From Penium margaritaceum (lineage: Eukaryota > Streptophyta > Zygnematophyceae > Desmidiales > Peniaceae), in the NCBI GenBank assembly GCA_023375785.1, contig SZWC01004885.1, positions 60,868-124,867 on the forward strand: a stretch of DNA of 64,000 bases. The letters run 5' to 3'. The notes beneath the pieces were generated by a model that had not been told where the DNA came from, did not search any database, and saw only the letters and a list, made by a program, of their open reading frames with translations. The position numbers were made by a program, and so were the translations under genes. Below, piece after piece: positions 23,791-34,804 of this stretch. How positions within the stretch are numbered: position 1 is the first letter of the stretch; each line of letters starts with the position of its first letter.

Positions 23791-24399
23791 TGCCTGATTA
23801 TGAAATCTATGAATTAGATGATTTTTTTGGGTTCAACATTATTTTTGAAATCCTGATTGAATGAATTGGCATTCAACTGACACATTGAATTCAACGAAAC
23901 GCCCATGATCATTTTTGCAAAAGCCCAATAATTTAATGAGAAATTCCACTGCACAAAGAAAAAACCGAGGACCACCGACGGGTCTAGGTGCGTGTCGTGT
24001 CGCATAGGTTTGTCATTTTGTACGGAAGGTTGTTCACGACTATCCGGCGTTCCCTAGCACGAATGACTCTAAGGAGAATGTGAACAAACATGTGATGTGA
24101 AATATGAGTGAACATTTCCTGCACCATGATTTCACCAAAAACATATTCAAATTATTTATGTAACATTTTTATTTCATCAAACGAAAATTTGACACAATTT
24201 CAACGACCAGAAAAACAGTTAAAATTGAAGACCTCGAGCGGTACAGTAGTTCTCATGGTACCCTTAGGCAAGCCCTTCATGCGGTAGTGTAAGTGGTGCA
24301 GTACGTGATGTTTAAGCCATATCTTGGACTGCACTTTTTTCGGCAATGTTCAGTGGTGGTCCAGGAGTACACGGACCCTGACTAGGATTGGAGCCTTTG
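23791..24399. other. AT-rich stretch, nothing recognised
   Basis: Between an RT remnant and a separate RNase H tail. AT-rich ends surround a small GC-rich centre near 23970-24000, a composition like the MITE-like elements, but I could not see convincing terminal repeats. Confidence 0.35.
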
Positions 24400-25150
24400 A
24401 CAGGCAAAGTGAAAAAGGGCGCGTGTTCCTAGTGACATTGTATTGTCGTGGCACCGAGGTAAGAAAGGCTGCATTACGTCTAGCTCAGTCAAGAGTAGAG
24501 TAGTTTGCTCTAGGTTATGTGGTTTCTTGGACAGTATGGCTGCAAGGTTTGTTTTATGACTTTCCACGGTATCATAACCAGAGTGCTCGTTCCATTGTAT
24601 AAAACTCTAGTTTGTTTCATTCACATATGAAGCACATTGCTTTTGAGACTCAATCTGTAAATTAATTGGCGGAGCAACACATGATATCTATCATTCGGGC
24701 CAGCACGGCCATGTAGCCGGCTGGCTTCTTGACCAAGGTACTGTTGCATGTAATTTTCATGGTGGCCTTTTGCTCCATTACACTTTCCCCCTTGCTCGAG
24801 GCTACCTCAGAATGAGATGTGTACACATGAATTGTTGAGCATCTCATTGTGAACCCTACATGCATGTGGACATGCGTACCATCGGTGCATGGAAGAGGGT
24901 TGCGATGTAAGCCGTTCACGTTTGTACATAAAGTTGACTGTGAACACTGGGTCATGCCCATGCTTGTGTAGATCCTTGTTGTGGACTCAGCTGGTGCCGG
25001 AGCATTTTCAGGTGGTGATCCACTAATTCTTCAACGCAAGATAGCTGCCACAGTTTCTTGGAGACTTGCTAGAGCTCTCCATCCATTTCCTATAGCCTCT
25101 AGACTTTTCTTGGTGGACTGGTTGTACGCCTGATTTCTTAATAGGAGCAT
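24400..25150 (+). mobile_element. Decayed copia RNase H tail with partial 3' LTR
   Basis: 24480-24790 matches the end of A-family pol (the DNQSALAIAEN, HxxxKHIA and ...DMQRADFLTKA... regions), followed by the conserved GGACATGCGTACCATCGG segment that precedes the polypurine tract. From about 24899 it matches the first part of the A-type LTR, cut off near 25150. A second, separate RNase H tail follows at 25345-25740, so this belongs to another copy. Confidence 0.6.
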
Positions 25151-25344
25151 GATAGCAGCAATTACGTAGAAACACCAGAATTAGCAAGAGAATTTATGCA
25201 ACTCCATTGTGCTACAAAAAATGGTTGTCACACGAGCCACCACTTCCACCAGAGGTGTAGATCTGTGCAGCAGCAGCCATAGCAGTAGCAGTCAGGACCA
25301 ATAGCCATTGTTACAAAAAGGGGAAGGAGTGTCAAGAACCACAA

Positions 25345-25740
25345 TTTCGTGGCACAATGACAAGCAGGATTATATTCCACATAGCTCATCAAAAGTTGAG
25401 TATGCTACACTGAAGAGTGCGGCTGTTGATGCGGTGTGACTACAACGCATGTTTTGTGAGTTGCGTCGGTTTGTGCCTTATGTAGTTTTTTGAAGTGAAA
25501 ACAAGATTGTTCTTGTCATTGCAAAGAACTCTGATATATTTCACACACAAAACACACATTGTTGGTAAGATTCACTTTGCGCATGATTTGGTGACAGGTG
25601 ATCTCTGTCATCTAGGATGGAATGGACGTGCAACGGGATGACTTCCTCACCAAGGCACTAGTGCGTGGGAAGTGTTTGGTGGCCATTCGCTCTGACAGGC
25701 TTTGTCCTTTGCCTAAGGGTGGTTGAGTGTGGGATGTGCG
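25345..25740 (+). pseudogene. Decayed RNase H tail of fossil F
   Basis: Reading SSKVEYATLKSAAVDAV, then LQRMFCELRRFVPYVV, then the ...DDFLTKALVRGK... and CPLPKGG-type end corresponds to the RNase H and C-terminal tail of A-family pol. It is followed by a decayed purine tract and the LTR starting at 25829. Confidence 0.6.
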
Positions 25741-26333
25741 TGTTTATGGAAAGTTAAGTATCCCATTGCACAATTGCTCAGTTGGAAAAGCATATGGACA
25801 TGCGTACTTTTGGGTCATGTGGGAGAATTGTGACACAAGTCGTCCCCGTATGTTTGTATAGCTTGCTATGTCCACTTAGAAATGTCCATGCTCGTGCACA
25901 TCCCCGATGCAGACCCGGCTAGTTCTGGAGCACCGACGAGTGGTGGCCCTATCCTCTAGTAGCTACTAAACGGCTACCGCGATGTCCGGGTACGTTTTGG
26001 AATACTCTTCGGCTTTCCTAGATTTTTCTCAGTGGGTTGGCTTTTGAGTCCGATTTGTATATATCACATTCTGCCTATAACGGTTGGTGGTAGACCCATG
26101 CATGTGTGCAGTCGTTGTTTCTCTCTTGAGACTCTTCATAAGTAGGTTCAGACAGTTCTGTTTTTGGATGGATGTGCATAGAAATGTGGCCAAAGAAGTA
26201 ATGGTGGACTGATTTTAGGACAAACTAACATTGTAGCGTGCTTTACCCGGCATGCGCCAGGGCAAGTATTCATGCTGTGTGTCTTTCGGTTGTCATTTTT
26301 CTTTGCATGCTAAGCTATTGAAGCTTATGAAAC

Positions 26334-27290
26334 TTACCGTACTGCCACATGAATTCGTAAAAAAAAATATTTTTCGGGTTGTAGTCTAAATTCGACACCG
26401 GGTACATTTTCTGGGGTGTTTTCTATTGTGACGAAATTACTCTGAGTCGCACACGAAAGTTCAACACTATTTTCCGTTACCAGGTCTAGTTCGGCTAAAC
26501 TGCGTCGCTAAAGCACCTTACCGTACTGCTACATGAAAGTTTGGGGCTTTTTAATTATAGTTACGAAATAAAGTGTGTTTGGGCTATGGTATTTATGCAC
26601 AAATACAAAATGTGTGGGTTGAGTTCCACACAAACACAAAATAATTTGTGCGTTGTCTCTGTTCAAACCCAGAAGGAGCATGGTTATGACGCCTCGAGTT
26701 CAAATGGCCGAAATCTACCTCCTCGTGCGCCTCGCTCCTGGCGCAAAGGGGCTGGACTACATGCCACGTCACGCACGTGGACTGGCCGCTCTCATGCGAG
26801 CGGCCAGTCCACGGCTGAGGTCGCGCGCTACTCAGCCTCGGCTACGCAAATCCGTGCAGTCAAGGCCTAGCGGCCGACCATCAGCGAGGAGTGGAACGTG
26901 ATGCACTGGGGAATTAAAAAAGACTAAACCGCAGCCAGACCCCAATTTCACACAAATACAAAATAAGCTGTCGTTATTCCACACAAATACAAAAAAACGT
27001 CAAAAAAGATATTTAAAAAACCTTTTAAGTGGCAGTACGGTATGTGACAGCCTGCGAGGGGGGCAACGTGGGAAAGCCACGCGACCCCCCTCGCACGCTC
27101 TCAGATTTGTCTCAAAAAGCGATAGAACAATAGCGATGGCATGAACTTGTTCTCCGTGTACAATGTCGTCTCGACAGAATTATTAAAGTGTTTTAGATAA
27201 AAACCAAGAATATACAAGGGTGGACCCGAATTCATGATTTAGTCAACAAAATAAAACAATTAATATCGAAATCAGGTGGCAGTAGGGTAA
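26334..27290. mobile_element. MITE-like DNA element with nested terminal inverted repeats
   Basis: The outer ends TTACCGTACTGCCAC (26334) and GTGGCAGTAGGGTAA (to 27290) are inverted repeats of about 26 bp with few mismatches. A second pair of the same repeat, TTACCGTACTGCTAC (26518) and GTGGCAGTACGGTA (to 27042), lies inside. This suggests one copy inserted in another, or a composite. No transposase is encoded. The inner unit has AT-rich arms, repeated CACACAAATACAAAA-like segments and a GC-rich core with a perfect hairpin. It interrupts an old LTR; no clear target duplication was found, so the superfamily is undetermined. Confidence 0.65.
26776..26813. repeat. Perfect 16-bp hairpin in the MITE-like element
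   Basis: CGTGGACTGGCCGCTC (26776-26791) and GAGCGGCCAGTCCACG (26798-26813) pair perfectly around a 6-base loop in the GC-rich core. Confidence 0.9.
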
Positions 27291-27410
27291 CGCGTCTCCT
27301 TAGGCCAACCCTTGTTGCTCCTTGCACCTGCTTGCTTGCTAGTGCGTAAGCACACTGGACAACATCATAGCATCAGCAGGGACAAGGTTAATAAGCTTTA
27401 TAGATTCTCT

Positions 27411-27422
27411 TGGTATCAAAGC
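27411..27422 (+). other. Primer-binding site after the split LTR
   Basis: TGGTATCAAAGC directly follows the LTR end at 27410 and matches 11 of 12 positions of the initiator-tRNA-Met copia site. Confidence 0.65.
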
Positions 27423-28599
27423 CTCTGTCTCTTGTTGAAAAAAGCTGGTGAATTTCAACACTTGCGGCATCAAATTAAGGCGGTCGAGAAACACATTGCC
27501 GCGCATGCTTGTCCACAATAGAGCACTATAAAACTCACAAGTGAATAGGAGGAGGACGCATAATATTGATGCCGCTCATCCAATGATACAAGCAAGGGGT
27601 GTCCTCTGTCAATTTGGCTGTTCAATATCAGGATGTACTGAATTCAAGCCACCAAATCAAGGTGCACCATTGTACACTTGAATGTAACATTTCAAATGTG
27701 TGAGGTTGTTTTCTGCAAAGCCCAATTTGAGAGCAGTCCAAGACACTACCCCAGTCCGTTGAAATAGCCGCAATGGATATTTCTTGTAAAAAATGTTGCA
27801 AAAATATGCAGTAGTGTGGTACATGGAAGACAATATATAGTTAACATTTCTTAACAGGTGAGGACAAGTGGACGAGCTCAAAGAGTCTACATGAGACTTT
27901 TTTTCCTAGAAAGGAAAAAAAAACATATGCAAGCTTCATCTCAATTCACACAAATTATGTTCATGTGATCTGTTAACAAGACTGAAAACACGTTACACTA
28001 GCGCCTCCACGATAGTGTGGTTCCAATCATTGCTCTCATCGCATTTGAGTACAATGCGTACGCAAGGCCAAGCACATGGTTTGCAATCATGGTATTTCCT
28101 ACAATGAAATACAAGAGTCGTATTGGCCTTACTAGGAAGGCTGGCTGGCATTTCCTCACATTTCCATCCTCCATCCGCATCGCTGTCTCGCCTAGGTCCA
28201 TAACCCTGGGACCTTAAGGGCATACTATCTTGATGATCAACAACCGAAATACACAATACAAGAAATGAGTTATACATCCAGGTTGGGGCCAATCTTGCCC
28301 TTGCAAAACTCCCACTCTTGCTCCATGTTCACTTGGAGAGATTGATTTGTGCAATTTTTTATGTTGTCATTCCTAGTGCTCCATTACATGCATAAGTGCA
28401 CATTGAGGGGATGGAGGAACTCCTAAGAAGCACTCTGTGTGAGAGGGTAAGTTGCATGGAACACAATGCAACATATGATGCTTGAAAAGGCGATGAGACG
28501 ACAAAGAAACAGTTCAAGCTATAGACGTTTGCACAGAAAATGAGTGAGAGGAAGGGATACCTACTCTTCCCCTCGGAGCCTCATGTGTGTGCATTGGTA
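27423..28599. other. Non-coding stretch after the old LTR
   Basis: Presumably a decayed internal region of the element whose primer site is at 27411, but no gag or pol motif was recognised. The longest open frames (for example 27993-28292 on the minus strand) have no recognisable domain. Confidence 0.35.
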
Positions 28600-29640
28600 C
28601 AATGGATCACCAAGCTGGTGAGATATAGCAACAGGAACCAGAACAAACAAAGGAACCGTATGAGCTGCTTAGTTGTCTACATAATTCTGCCTTGAGGCGA
28701 CACAAGCACCCGGAGAAGTGGAACAGGAACCTGTGCACAACCACAGTATCAATATATGTGGTTGTACCAAGGAACAACAGGGACCCGATGACTAGGAGGT
28801 CCTTCGTGACGTCGACGAGCATCCCTAGCCGAGTATGGTTGACTATCTTCAAGAGCCGCTCTCCTGCAGAAGTCGTGGGCATGGAGGCATGGGGAATAGT
28901 AGCCAACATGTTGGAAAAACACTCCCATAAGGTACGAACATACCTTGTTTGATACATACACTGCACCCGTCACTGATGGTCACGCTCAATCTCCATGTCA
29001 AGGAAGATGCAACCAAGAACGAGACCCTTCATCTTGTACTCAGACTAAATGAGAGTCATCACAGCTTCTATGGCCTGAGGATCTCGTGAGGCGATCAATA
29101 AGTCATTGATATATACCAAAATGGCAATGATAGGTGTCGAAAAATTACTCACGAAGGGAGCACGACCGACAAGAATGCGATTATAGCCACCATGCTCAAG
29201 GGTGGTAGAAACCTCATGGTTTAAAGAGGGTGGAGACTGCTTTAACCCATACAGAGCCCTGTCTTGCAATGATGCCACTTGTGATTGGTACGATCATCAA
29301 AGCCTGGTGGATGAGCCAGGTAGATCTCCTCATCGAGTCAACCGTGCATGAATAAGTTGTTGACGTCATTTTTTTGAGGTCCTTGTCACGTTGAGCTAGG
29401 TAGTGGAGCAGTGCCTTGGCGGTGGTGTACTTTTCCATAGGGTCAAAGGTGGCATCAAACCACGACAGGCACTTGGAAGAATCCCTCAGCCATGAGGCGA
29501 GCCTTGTAGTGCTCAATGATGCCATCTGGCTTGCGATTATGTATGTACACCTAACGGGCGGCAATGACCTTACGACTTGGTGGAAGGTCCACCATTTCCC
29601 ACTGTATCCCATTTCCTACTATATCCCATTCTACCCACTT
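28600..29640 (-). mobile_element. Decayed copia reverse transcriptase block (fossil I)
   Basis: Minus-strand readings match A-family RT in order from high to low coordinates: the FDATFDPMEKYTTAKALLHYLAQ-like region (29480-29390), [16 protein letters not shown] (near 29250-29200), ILVYINDLLIAS in place of the YVDDLLI box (near 29110), and LKIVNHTRLGMLVDV...LVIGSLLFLGTTT (near 28860-28760). No LTR was found beside it. Broken in many places; old. Confidence 0.65.
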
Positions 29641-29980
29641 TCCTACATTTCTGGGCTGATCCTCGACGAGATCCCAAGTGTACCCACATACTCCACCTTG
29701 CCCAATGGGAGGGTGTTTCCTGCCCATCGATTGATTGCGATCAATCGGCCGCCTGAGTAGGTTTTACCTGAATTACGGGATAAAACAGGGTCAGTTAGAG
29801 AGCATTGCCCATTCTCCTGTGGCACGGGTGATGGTTCTTGAACCCGATCTCTACCCAGACGTTGTTGATGGTCCTCGCCCCTCTACTGGTGGTATTACCC
29901 CTCCCGCGTTGCCCATCTTACCCTTGATGGAGTAAAGGGGGGGGGGGTGGATTTTACGACCTAATCTTGAGGTATTCCAA
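29641..29980. other. Unassigned flank
   Basis: Contains a small palindrome CGATTGATTGCGATCAATCG (29727-29746) and a G run near 29936-29947. No gene recognised. Confidence 0.4.
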
Positions 29981-29999
29981 CATATATATATACATATAC

Positions 30000-30041
<42 letters not shown>
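29981..30041. repeat. (AT)n microsatellite
   Basis: Imperfect TA dinucleotide run of about 60 bp immediately upstream of the Harbinger transposase fragment. Confidence 0.95.
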
Positions 30042-30045
<4 letters not shown>

Positions 30046-30310
30046 CCTACGCCATGCCTCTGCTCGATCGTCGATAGAGTGTGCCTTCGGAGTTCTGAAA
30101 CGTCGACTCAGGATTCTAAACGCCATGCCGGCATACGAAGTACAATTCCAAAGCAGATTGATCCTTTCGTGTTTCGTTATGCATAACATGGTGCAGGAGA
30201 GAGAGGACATGCAATTTCCAGGTTGCTTAAAAGGACCGCTAAACATGTCTACCTCAGTCATACCTCAGCATGTAAGACCAACAGGTAGACAGTTTGGAGA
30301 TGCAGACTAA
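30042..30310 (+). pseudogene. PIF/Harbinger transposase, C-terminal fragment
   Basis: The reading begins FNLRHASARSSIECAFGVLK, then RRLRIL and later LILSCFVMHNMVQ. The RHxSxRxxIExxFGxLKxR block followed by a CxxxHN block is the end of the DDE_Tnp_4 catalytic domain of PIF/Harbinger transposases; the Glu in SSIECAFG corresponds to the third catalytic acidic residue. The upstream two thirds of the protein (including both Asp residues) is missing, replaced by a TA microsatellite. The frame runs to TAA at 30308. A dead, truncated DNA transposon. A short similar tail may exist near 37776-37850. Confidence 0.75.
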
Positions 30311-31338
30311 TTCCGCAATATCCACAGTTTGGGCCTCCAAATTTTCTGCTGGCCATTTCTTGCACATTTAGGACACGGAACTCACTTTACACAAATTGTG
30401 TGTTGTACCCACTTTTCTCGAATCGCCTGAGATCATGCATGCCACACCCACTATTGCAAAAAAATTCACGCCACACCGGTTTCATACTAATTAGTTCGTC
30501 GACTTGGGTATCCGACAAATTAATTTATAGTTTTCAGTGAATTTAGTCACCATTTCAACAAATAACGATAGAGTGCCCGACTCAACTGTCTTTCCGGTGA
30601 CTTCAACCAAAGCACAGCTTCCGACAGAACAATTTTTTTAAAAAATGAACCCTTGTTCCCTACTTTCTATCACGCTTTCGTTAGGGGGATTCAACTTTCG
30701 AACGATCGCCAAAAGCATTACGTGTGTCACATGCAAACCAAGACATCACATTGTTTCCTTGCCGATCACGCAGCGGCGACGCCGAACATGCCATGATGTT
30801 GCGTGTTGCGAGCGTTGCTGTTGTCCTTGACAACATGCCAGCGGACTCTAATCTAGCATATCTCGATGACGCGATTTGTTTCCACCTGGACGTTGCCTCT
30901 TGTCATCCACATGCCAACGGAGCCAACTGGCGGATTTTCCGATGATCGACGACATGCTGTCACCGTCGTTCGCTCGATCCTGACCTGCCACCCCTCGTTG
31001 GTGGTTATGACTTAGGTGCATGATAGGATTATTAGCTTTTGTCGGCACTCAATATTTCTCCATACCGCATGCATGGTCTGCGACATTTTTCGTCATGGTA
31101 AGTCGGCCAACCGCCATGTGATGTGGACGTTCTCTCTCTTCGTTCGCAAGGGTCGTGACCATTGAGCCATTGTTGATGTGTACTCCACATGTTCCTGCAA
31201 TTTCGCCACTTCGTCGCAAAGGGTCTCCGGGATGTCCCACCTCCTCACGCTAACAATGGGTGGGATTTTCCAAGTGCAGAAGGTGGGTAGGATGCATATT
31301 ACGATGCATGACGTGCATTGTTATACCCACTTTTTGCC
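30311..31338. other. Stretch between Harbinger and Mutator-like remains; nothing recognised
   Basis: AT-rich to about 30650, then mixed. If the Mutator-like element is complete its 5' terminal repeat should lie here, but I could not identify a partner repeat by eye. Confidence 0.35.
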
Positions 31339-31342
31339 AACA

Positions 31343-31617
31343 TGGCCGCCATTTTTTACGCCACCGCTGGCGTCTACCCGGACGACGACGACGATGATCC
31401 TCCCGACATCCTCGTATATCGCTACCACCCTGAGTCATCCTTCCTTTGGACTGAGTGGGAGGAACACGAGTGGAACTGTCACGTCAATGTCGTCGAGCGC
31501 ATGACTCCGCACTCCCCAGACCGTGTGGAAGAGCGCACTATGCGACTAGGAGGCAGTCAACGTGTCCGTCCATACCGTGGCTACCGTGTGGGTGGGTTGA
31601 ACCCACTTTGTATGTAG
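31343..31617 (+). CDS. Asp-rich open frame upstream of the MULE transposase
   Basis: An open frame from the ATG at 31343 to TAG at 31615, beginning MAAIFYATAGVYPDDDDDD. No domain recognised. It may be an upstream exon of the Mutator-like transposase (the region that continues the transposase frame starts after a TTTGTGCAG acceptor at 31756) or chance. Splicing between them could not be settled by eye. Confidence 0.3.
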
Positions 31618-31756
31618 ACATGGCATCGTCGCTGTCAGGGTTGGACCTCCTGCTATGTCGAAGTCCGCTGACTGCTTCCCAAGTCACACCAGTATGTATT
31701 GTGCCTATTTTCTATACATCTAGCTGAAATCTATCCATCCATGTTCTTTGTGCAGG

Positions 31757-34215
31757 GTCGTCTGATGAGGAGACGCCGCTGCCCCTGCCGGACAAGACTG
31801 GCAAAGATGTCGAAGCCGCTCTTGCTCGTGCACGTAAACGGAAAGGAAGATGCACGGATTTTCCAGGCGGACGGGCCTTTCGCAACATGGAGGCCTATCG
31901 CAAAGCTGTCCAAGACTACGCAGTCGACCGCGGCATGCCGGTCTCTTGGGTCCGCAGTGATCCAACCCGCCTCAAAGTCCGCTGCGGACTGTGGAAGACT
32001 GCAGGCTGCCCATGGCTCCTGAAGGCGTGCTTTGAGCGCAAGCACGGCAACGTTGCCGTCATCGAGTTTGTGGATGGCCACAAGTGTTCCCCCACTACGA
32101 AGAAGGGTGACCAGGCGCGCCGGGCTGCATGGGTGCTGCGGCACATTGAGCAGGCCATCAAGAAGAAGCCGTCTACCGACACAAAGGCGCTGCAGCAGAT
32201 TGTTGAGGCTTGCACAAGGGAGAAAGTACAGTACACAGTGGTGTACCGTGCAAAGAATGCGGCCCAGGAGAAGCTAATGGGCGAGAAGACGCTGTCGTGG
32301 TCCCTCTTCCCAACGTACATTGCGGAGGTTAGTACTTTTGCCCCCAGGTCTGCTTCCCCACACGTGAATGCATGTGTTACAAACCCGTGTGTTGAACGAC
32401 CATCCCCATGGCATGTACGTCTTCCAGTTGAAACAAGTGAACCCCTGGACGTTCGCATGCACAGAGCAAGGCAAGAAGAAGCTCTTTCACCGAGCCTTCT
32501 TGACACACGGTGCTTGTCCGGAAGGGTGGAACCACGTGCAGCGCCTCATTACCATGGACGCGACATTCCTCAAAAATGGTTTCAAGCAGGTTCTTCTCAT
32601 TGCTCAATTATGGGACGCAAACAACCACTTCGTGCCCATGGCGTGGGCGCTGTGCGGACAGGAGGACAAGGACAACATGACTCAGTTCGTGCAGCAATTG
32701 TTGCAAGTGTATCCCACGGCCCGCGAGCGAGGGACAGCCGTCATCTCCGACCGCGACGTCAGGCTCCTGGCTGCTGTGGCTCGAGAAATGTGAGTTGCTA
32801 CGCACACATTCTGTGCGCAGTACATCCGCGAGAACTTTAAGTCCAAGGCAAGCTGTGTCGTCGCGGGCATCTTCTGGACCCTCGCGCATGCGTTCACCGC
32901 AAGGGAGTTCAAGCGCGCACATGAGGAGTTGGAGAAAGCATCCGCGTAGGGCATGCAGTACCTTTTCGGTGGAGGAGCAGAACCGGGCATTCCCCTCGCA
33001 ACGTGGAGCCGTGTCTACATCCCCGTGGCACGTGGCGGTCACACAACCAGCAACGCGGCGGAGTCATTGGACCTCTGCCATCTCTACCCCTTCCACTGCT
33101 TTGCCCAGCTCTACGTGTGGATGCAGAAGCTGTTTGCAGACCAGCGGAAGCTGACGCATGATTGTGAGACGAAAGTGACTCCCTTCGTGGAAGCAAAAGT
33201 GAAGAACTATTCACAAAAGGCGGGGGAGTACGACATCATCCCGGCTGTTCCACTCTCTGGGACGGTCTCGGGTCCCAAGAGTCTCTCCGACCGTGAGGTG
33301 GACTGCAACGCCAAGAGGTGCAACTGCGGTCAGTGGGCCGAGTACGGATTTCCGTGCCAGCACGCCTTCATTCTGCTACTGGACGCTGGTGTCAACCCCG
33401 AGATGTACGTCGACATCCATCTGACGAAGATGGCGTGGAAGAGAACCTACCGTCACCCCATGCCCGGGGTGAACCTTCACGAGGTGTAGTGCGCAGAAAA
33501 TGGATGGGGACTGCCGGGCAAAAAGCGTGGTGCTGGGAGGCCCAAATCCAAGCGCAAGGACCGGTACGACCGTCGCAAGAGGGACCGCATCTGCAGCCAT
33601 TGCGGTCTGTCTGGACATGGCCCACGGAAATGCACAAACCCACCTGGTCTCTTGGCAGCTAACGTAGCCGCTGCTCGTGCCAAACAACTTGCCTCGGCAC
33701 GCGGTGTGCGAGGTGATGGTGGACAACAACGTCGGGCAGCATTAAAAGTAGCAGCAGCAGCAGCAGCAGCAGAAGTAGCAGCAGTAGCCACCACGGGTGC
33801 TGACGGGGGTGGTGGTGATGCATCGAATGAGGCTGCCGTGGCTGCAGCGGCAGCCATGGCAGGTGAACGTGGTACTGCAGGTGGTGCGGTAGATGCAGCT
33901 CTTGCAATAGGTGAAAGTGGTGAGGTTTGTGGTGCGGCAACAACAACAGGAGGCACAACCACAGATGATGCAAGTGAAAGTGAAAAGGCGGGAGAACCAA
34001 CAGACCCCGCATTCTCATCCCAAGTTGACAACCCTGTGAGTCCTACAGACACCGATCCCTGCTCATTAGACTGGCCAGAGGAAGATAGTGCCTCAAACTA
34101 TGAGACGACAGAGACAGAAGATTGGGAGTCGACGGATGGCTCCTCCCACTCTGACGCTTCCGGGGACAACGAACCCATACAACGCAAACGGAATCGCAGA
34201 GGCCGTTCTATGTGA
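31757..34215 (+). pseudogene. Mutator-like (MULE) transposase with MuDR, MULE, SWIM and CCHC domains
   Basis: Encodes in order: a MuDR-type zinc-binding N-terminal domain (AFRNMEAYRKAV..., with VRCGL...GCPWLLKA...DGHKC), the MULE catalytic domain, a SWIM finger (CNCGQW...FPCQHA, about 33316-33366), a CCHC knuckle (CSHCGLSGHGPRKC, about 33592-33633), and an Ala/Thr-rich tail. Catalytic residues fit D (32557, TMDATFLK), D (32749, SDRDVRLL) and E (33061, NAAESLDL). A 100-bp intron (32328-32427, GTTAGT...TTCCAG) restores the frame. After it the frame is continuous to TGA at 34213 with no frameshift, but three in-frame stops interrupt it: TGA 32791, TAG 32947 and TAG 33487. It therefore looks recently inactivated. 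It would cut and paste its own element using DNA ends bound by the N-terminal domain. Terminal inverted repeats were not found. Confidence 0.85.
32328..32427 (+). other. Intron in the MULE transposase
   Basis: Donor GTTAGT after ...TYIAE and acceptor TTCCAG before LKQVNPWTF. Removal of 100 bp joins two different frames into the YIAEL...NPWTF order typical of MULE proteins. Confidence 0.75.
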
Positions 34216-34804
34216 ACATAGGTAATGCTACATTGTGTGTCATGCATTGTTGGCCCATGGTGAATGCCATTGTTCTTCAACAACTTTAACTTTGTTATCT
34301 GTACTTTTGGTGTTCTGTGTAGGTGAGGCAGATCCATGTCCTGCTGAAGACGGTGGTCAAGCGGCAACCAAGGCTCAGATGGCACCGGCATAGGGTCAGA
34401 TCACATGTGGCCCACGGCACGGGATGTGCGGTGAAGGATGCAGAAGTGATGTGTTCCAAGATGGCTAGTCTCAACCGGGGGAAGAGAGAGGTGGAGGAGG
34501 CCAGATATCAAGTGGCCAACCCATGAACGGGCATGTGTGCGTCCCCCTTTGGGGAAGTCTTCTATGATGCATGCCTAGAGTTGAGTGAAGGTGCAGAGTG
34601 TCCTGCTTGTGAAGTCATCTGTTTTGTGCACAACTTACCTGTGTACGTTCAGTTGTGGATCAGTACATGTGACTTAGCGCCTCTGTTCTATTGGGCTTGA
34701 TGTTCTGGAAGATGTTCTCAATGTCATTTCACTCCTCCACTGTTCGTTGTGTTTGCTTCACCTGGTCAATAATTACAATCGAATTAACCTTAGCCATTAA
34801 TAGT
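34216..34804. other. 3' flank of the MULE transposase
   Basis: No second gene recognised. It contains a short open frame (34323-34526) and a possible TTCTGTGTAG acceptor near 34321, so an extra 3' exon of the transposase is possible. It should also hold the 3' terminal repeat if the element is complete. Confidence 0.35.

Larger units (their letters stand above)
14412..25828 (+). mobile_element. Fossil F: stack of very old A-family copia copies, plus orientation
   Basis: In order: LTR (14412-15036), primer site, a leader that still resembles that of A (a TGACGT-like site and the TTGGCCAA...-type segment near 15860-15960), gag remnants to about 17975, protease/integrase remnants from about 21090, RT to about 23790, and two separate RNase H tails (24400-24800 and 25345-25740), the first followed by its own partial LTR (24899-25150). 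At least two copies are therefore merged here. Other elements interrupt it. It is AT-rich and extensively decayed, with many breaks throughout. Inferred to be the oldest layer with G. Confidence 0.65.
25829..27410 (+). repeat. Old A-type LTR split by a MITE-like insertion
   Basis: 25829-26333 aligns with the first four fifths of the A-type LTR and 27291-27410 with its last fifth (the CCTTAGGCCAACCCTTG segment and the AGATTCTCT end). The missing middle is exactly where the 957-bp terminal-inverted-repeat element sits. It is followed by a primer-binding site, so an internal region once began at 27411. Confidence 0.65.

Noticed and set aside
32791-32821. 31-bp GTGAGT...GCGCAG segment in the MULE as a tiny intron
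   Set aside because: Its removal shifts the frame, and the segment itself encodes the expected THTFCAQYIRENF continuation, so it is exon with an in-frame TGA.
33659-34018. Minus-strand His/Leu-rich frame opposite the MULE tail
   Set aside because: It is the complement of the GCA/GCT-rich tail of the transposase; no independent support.
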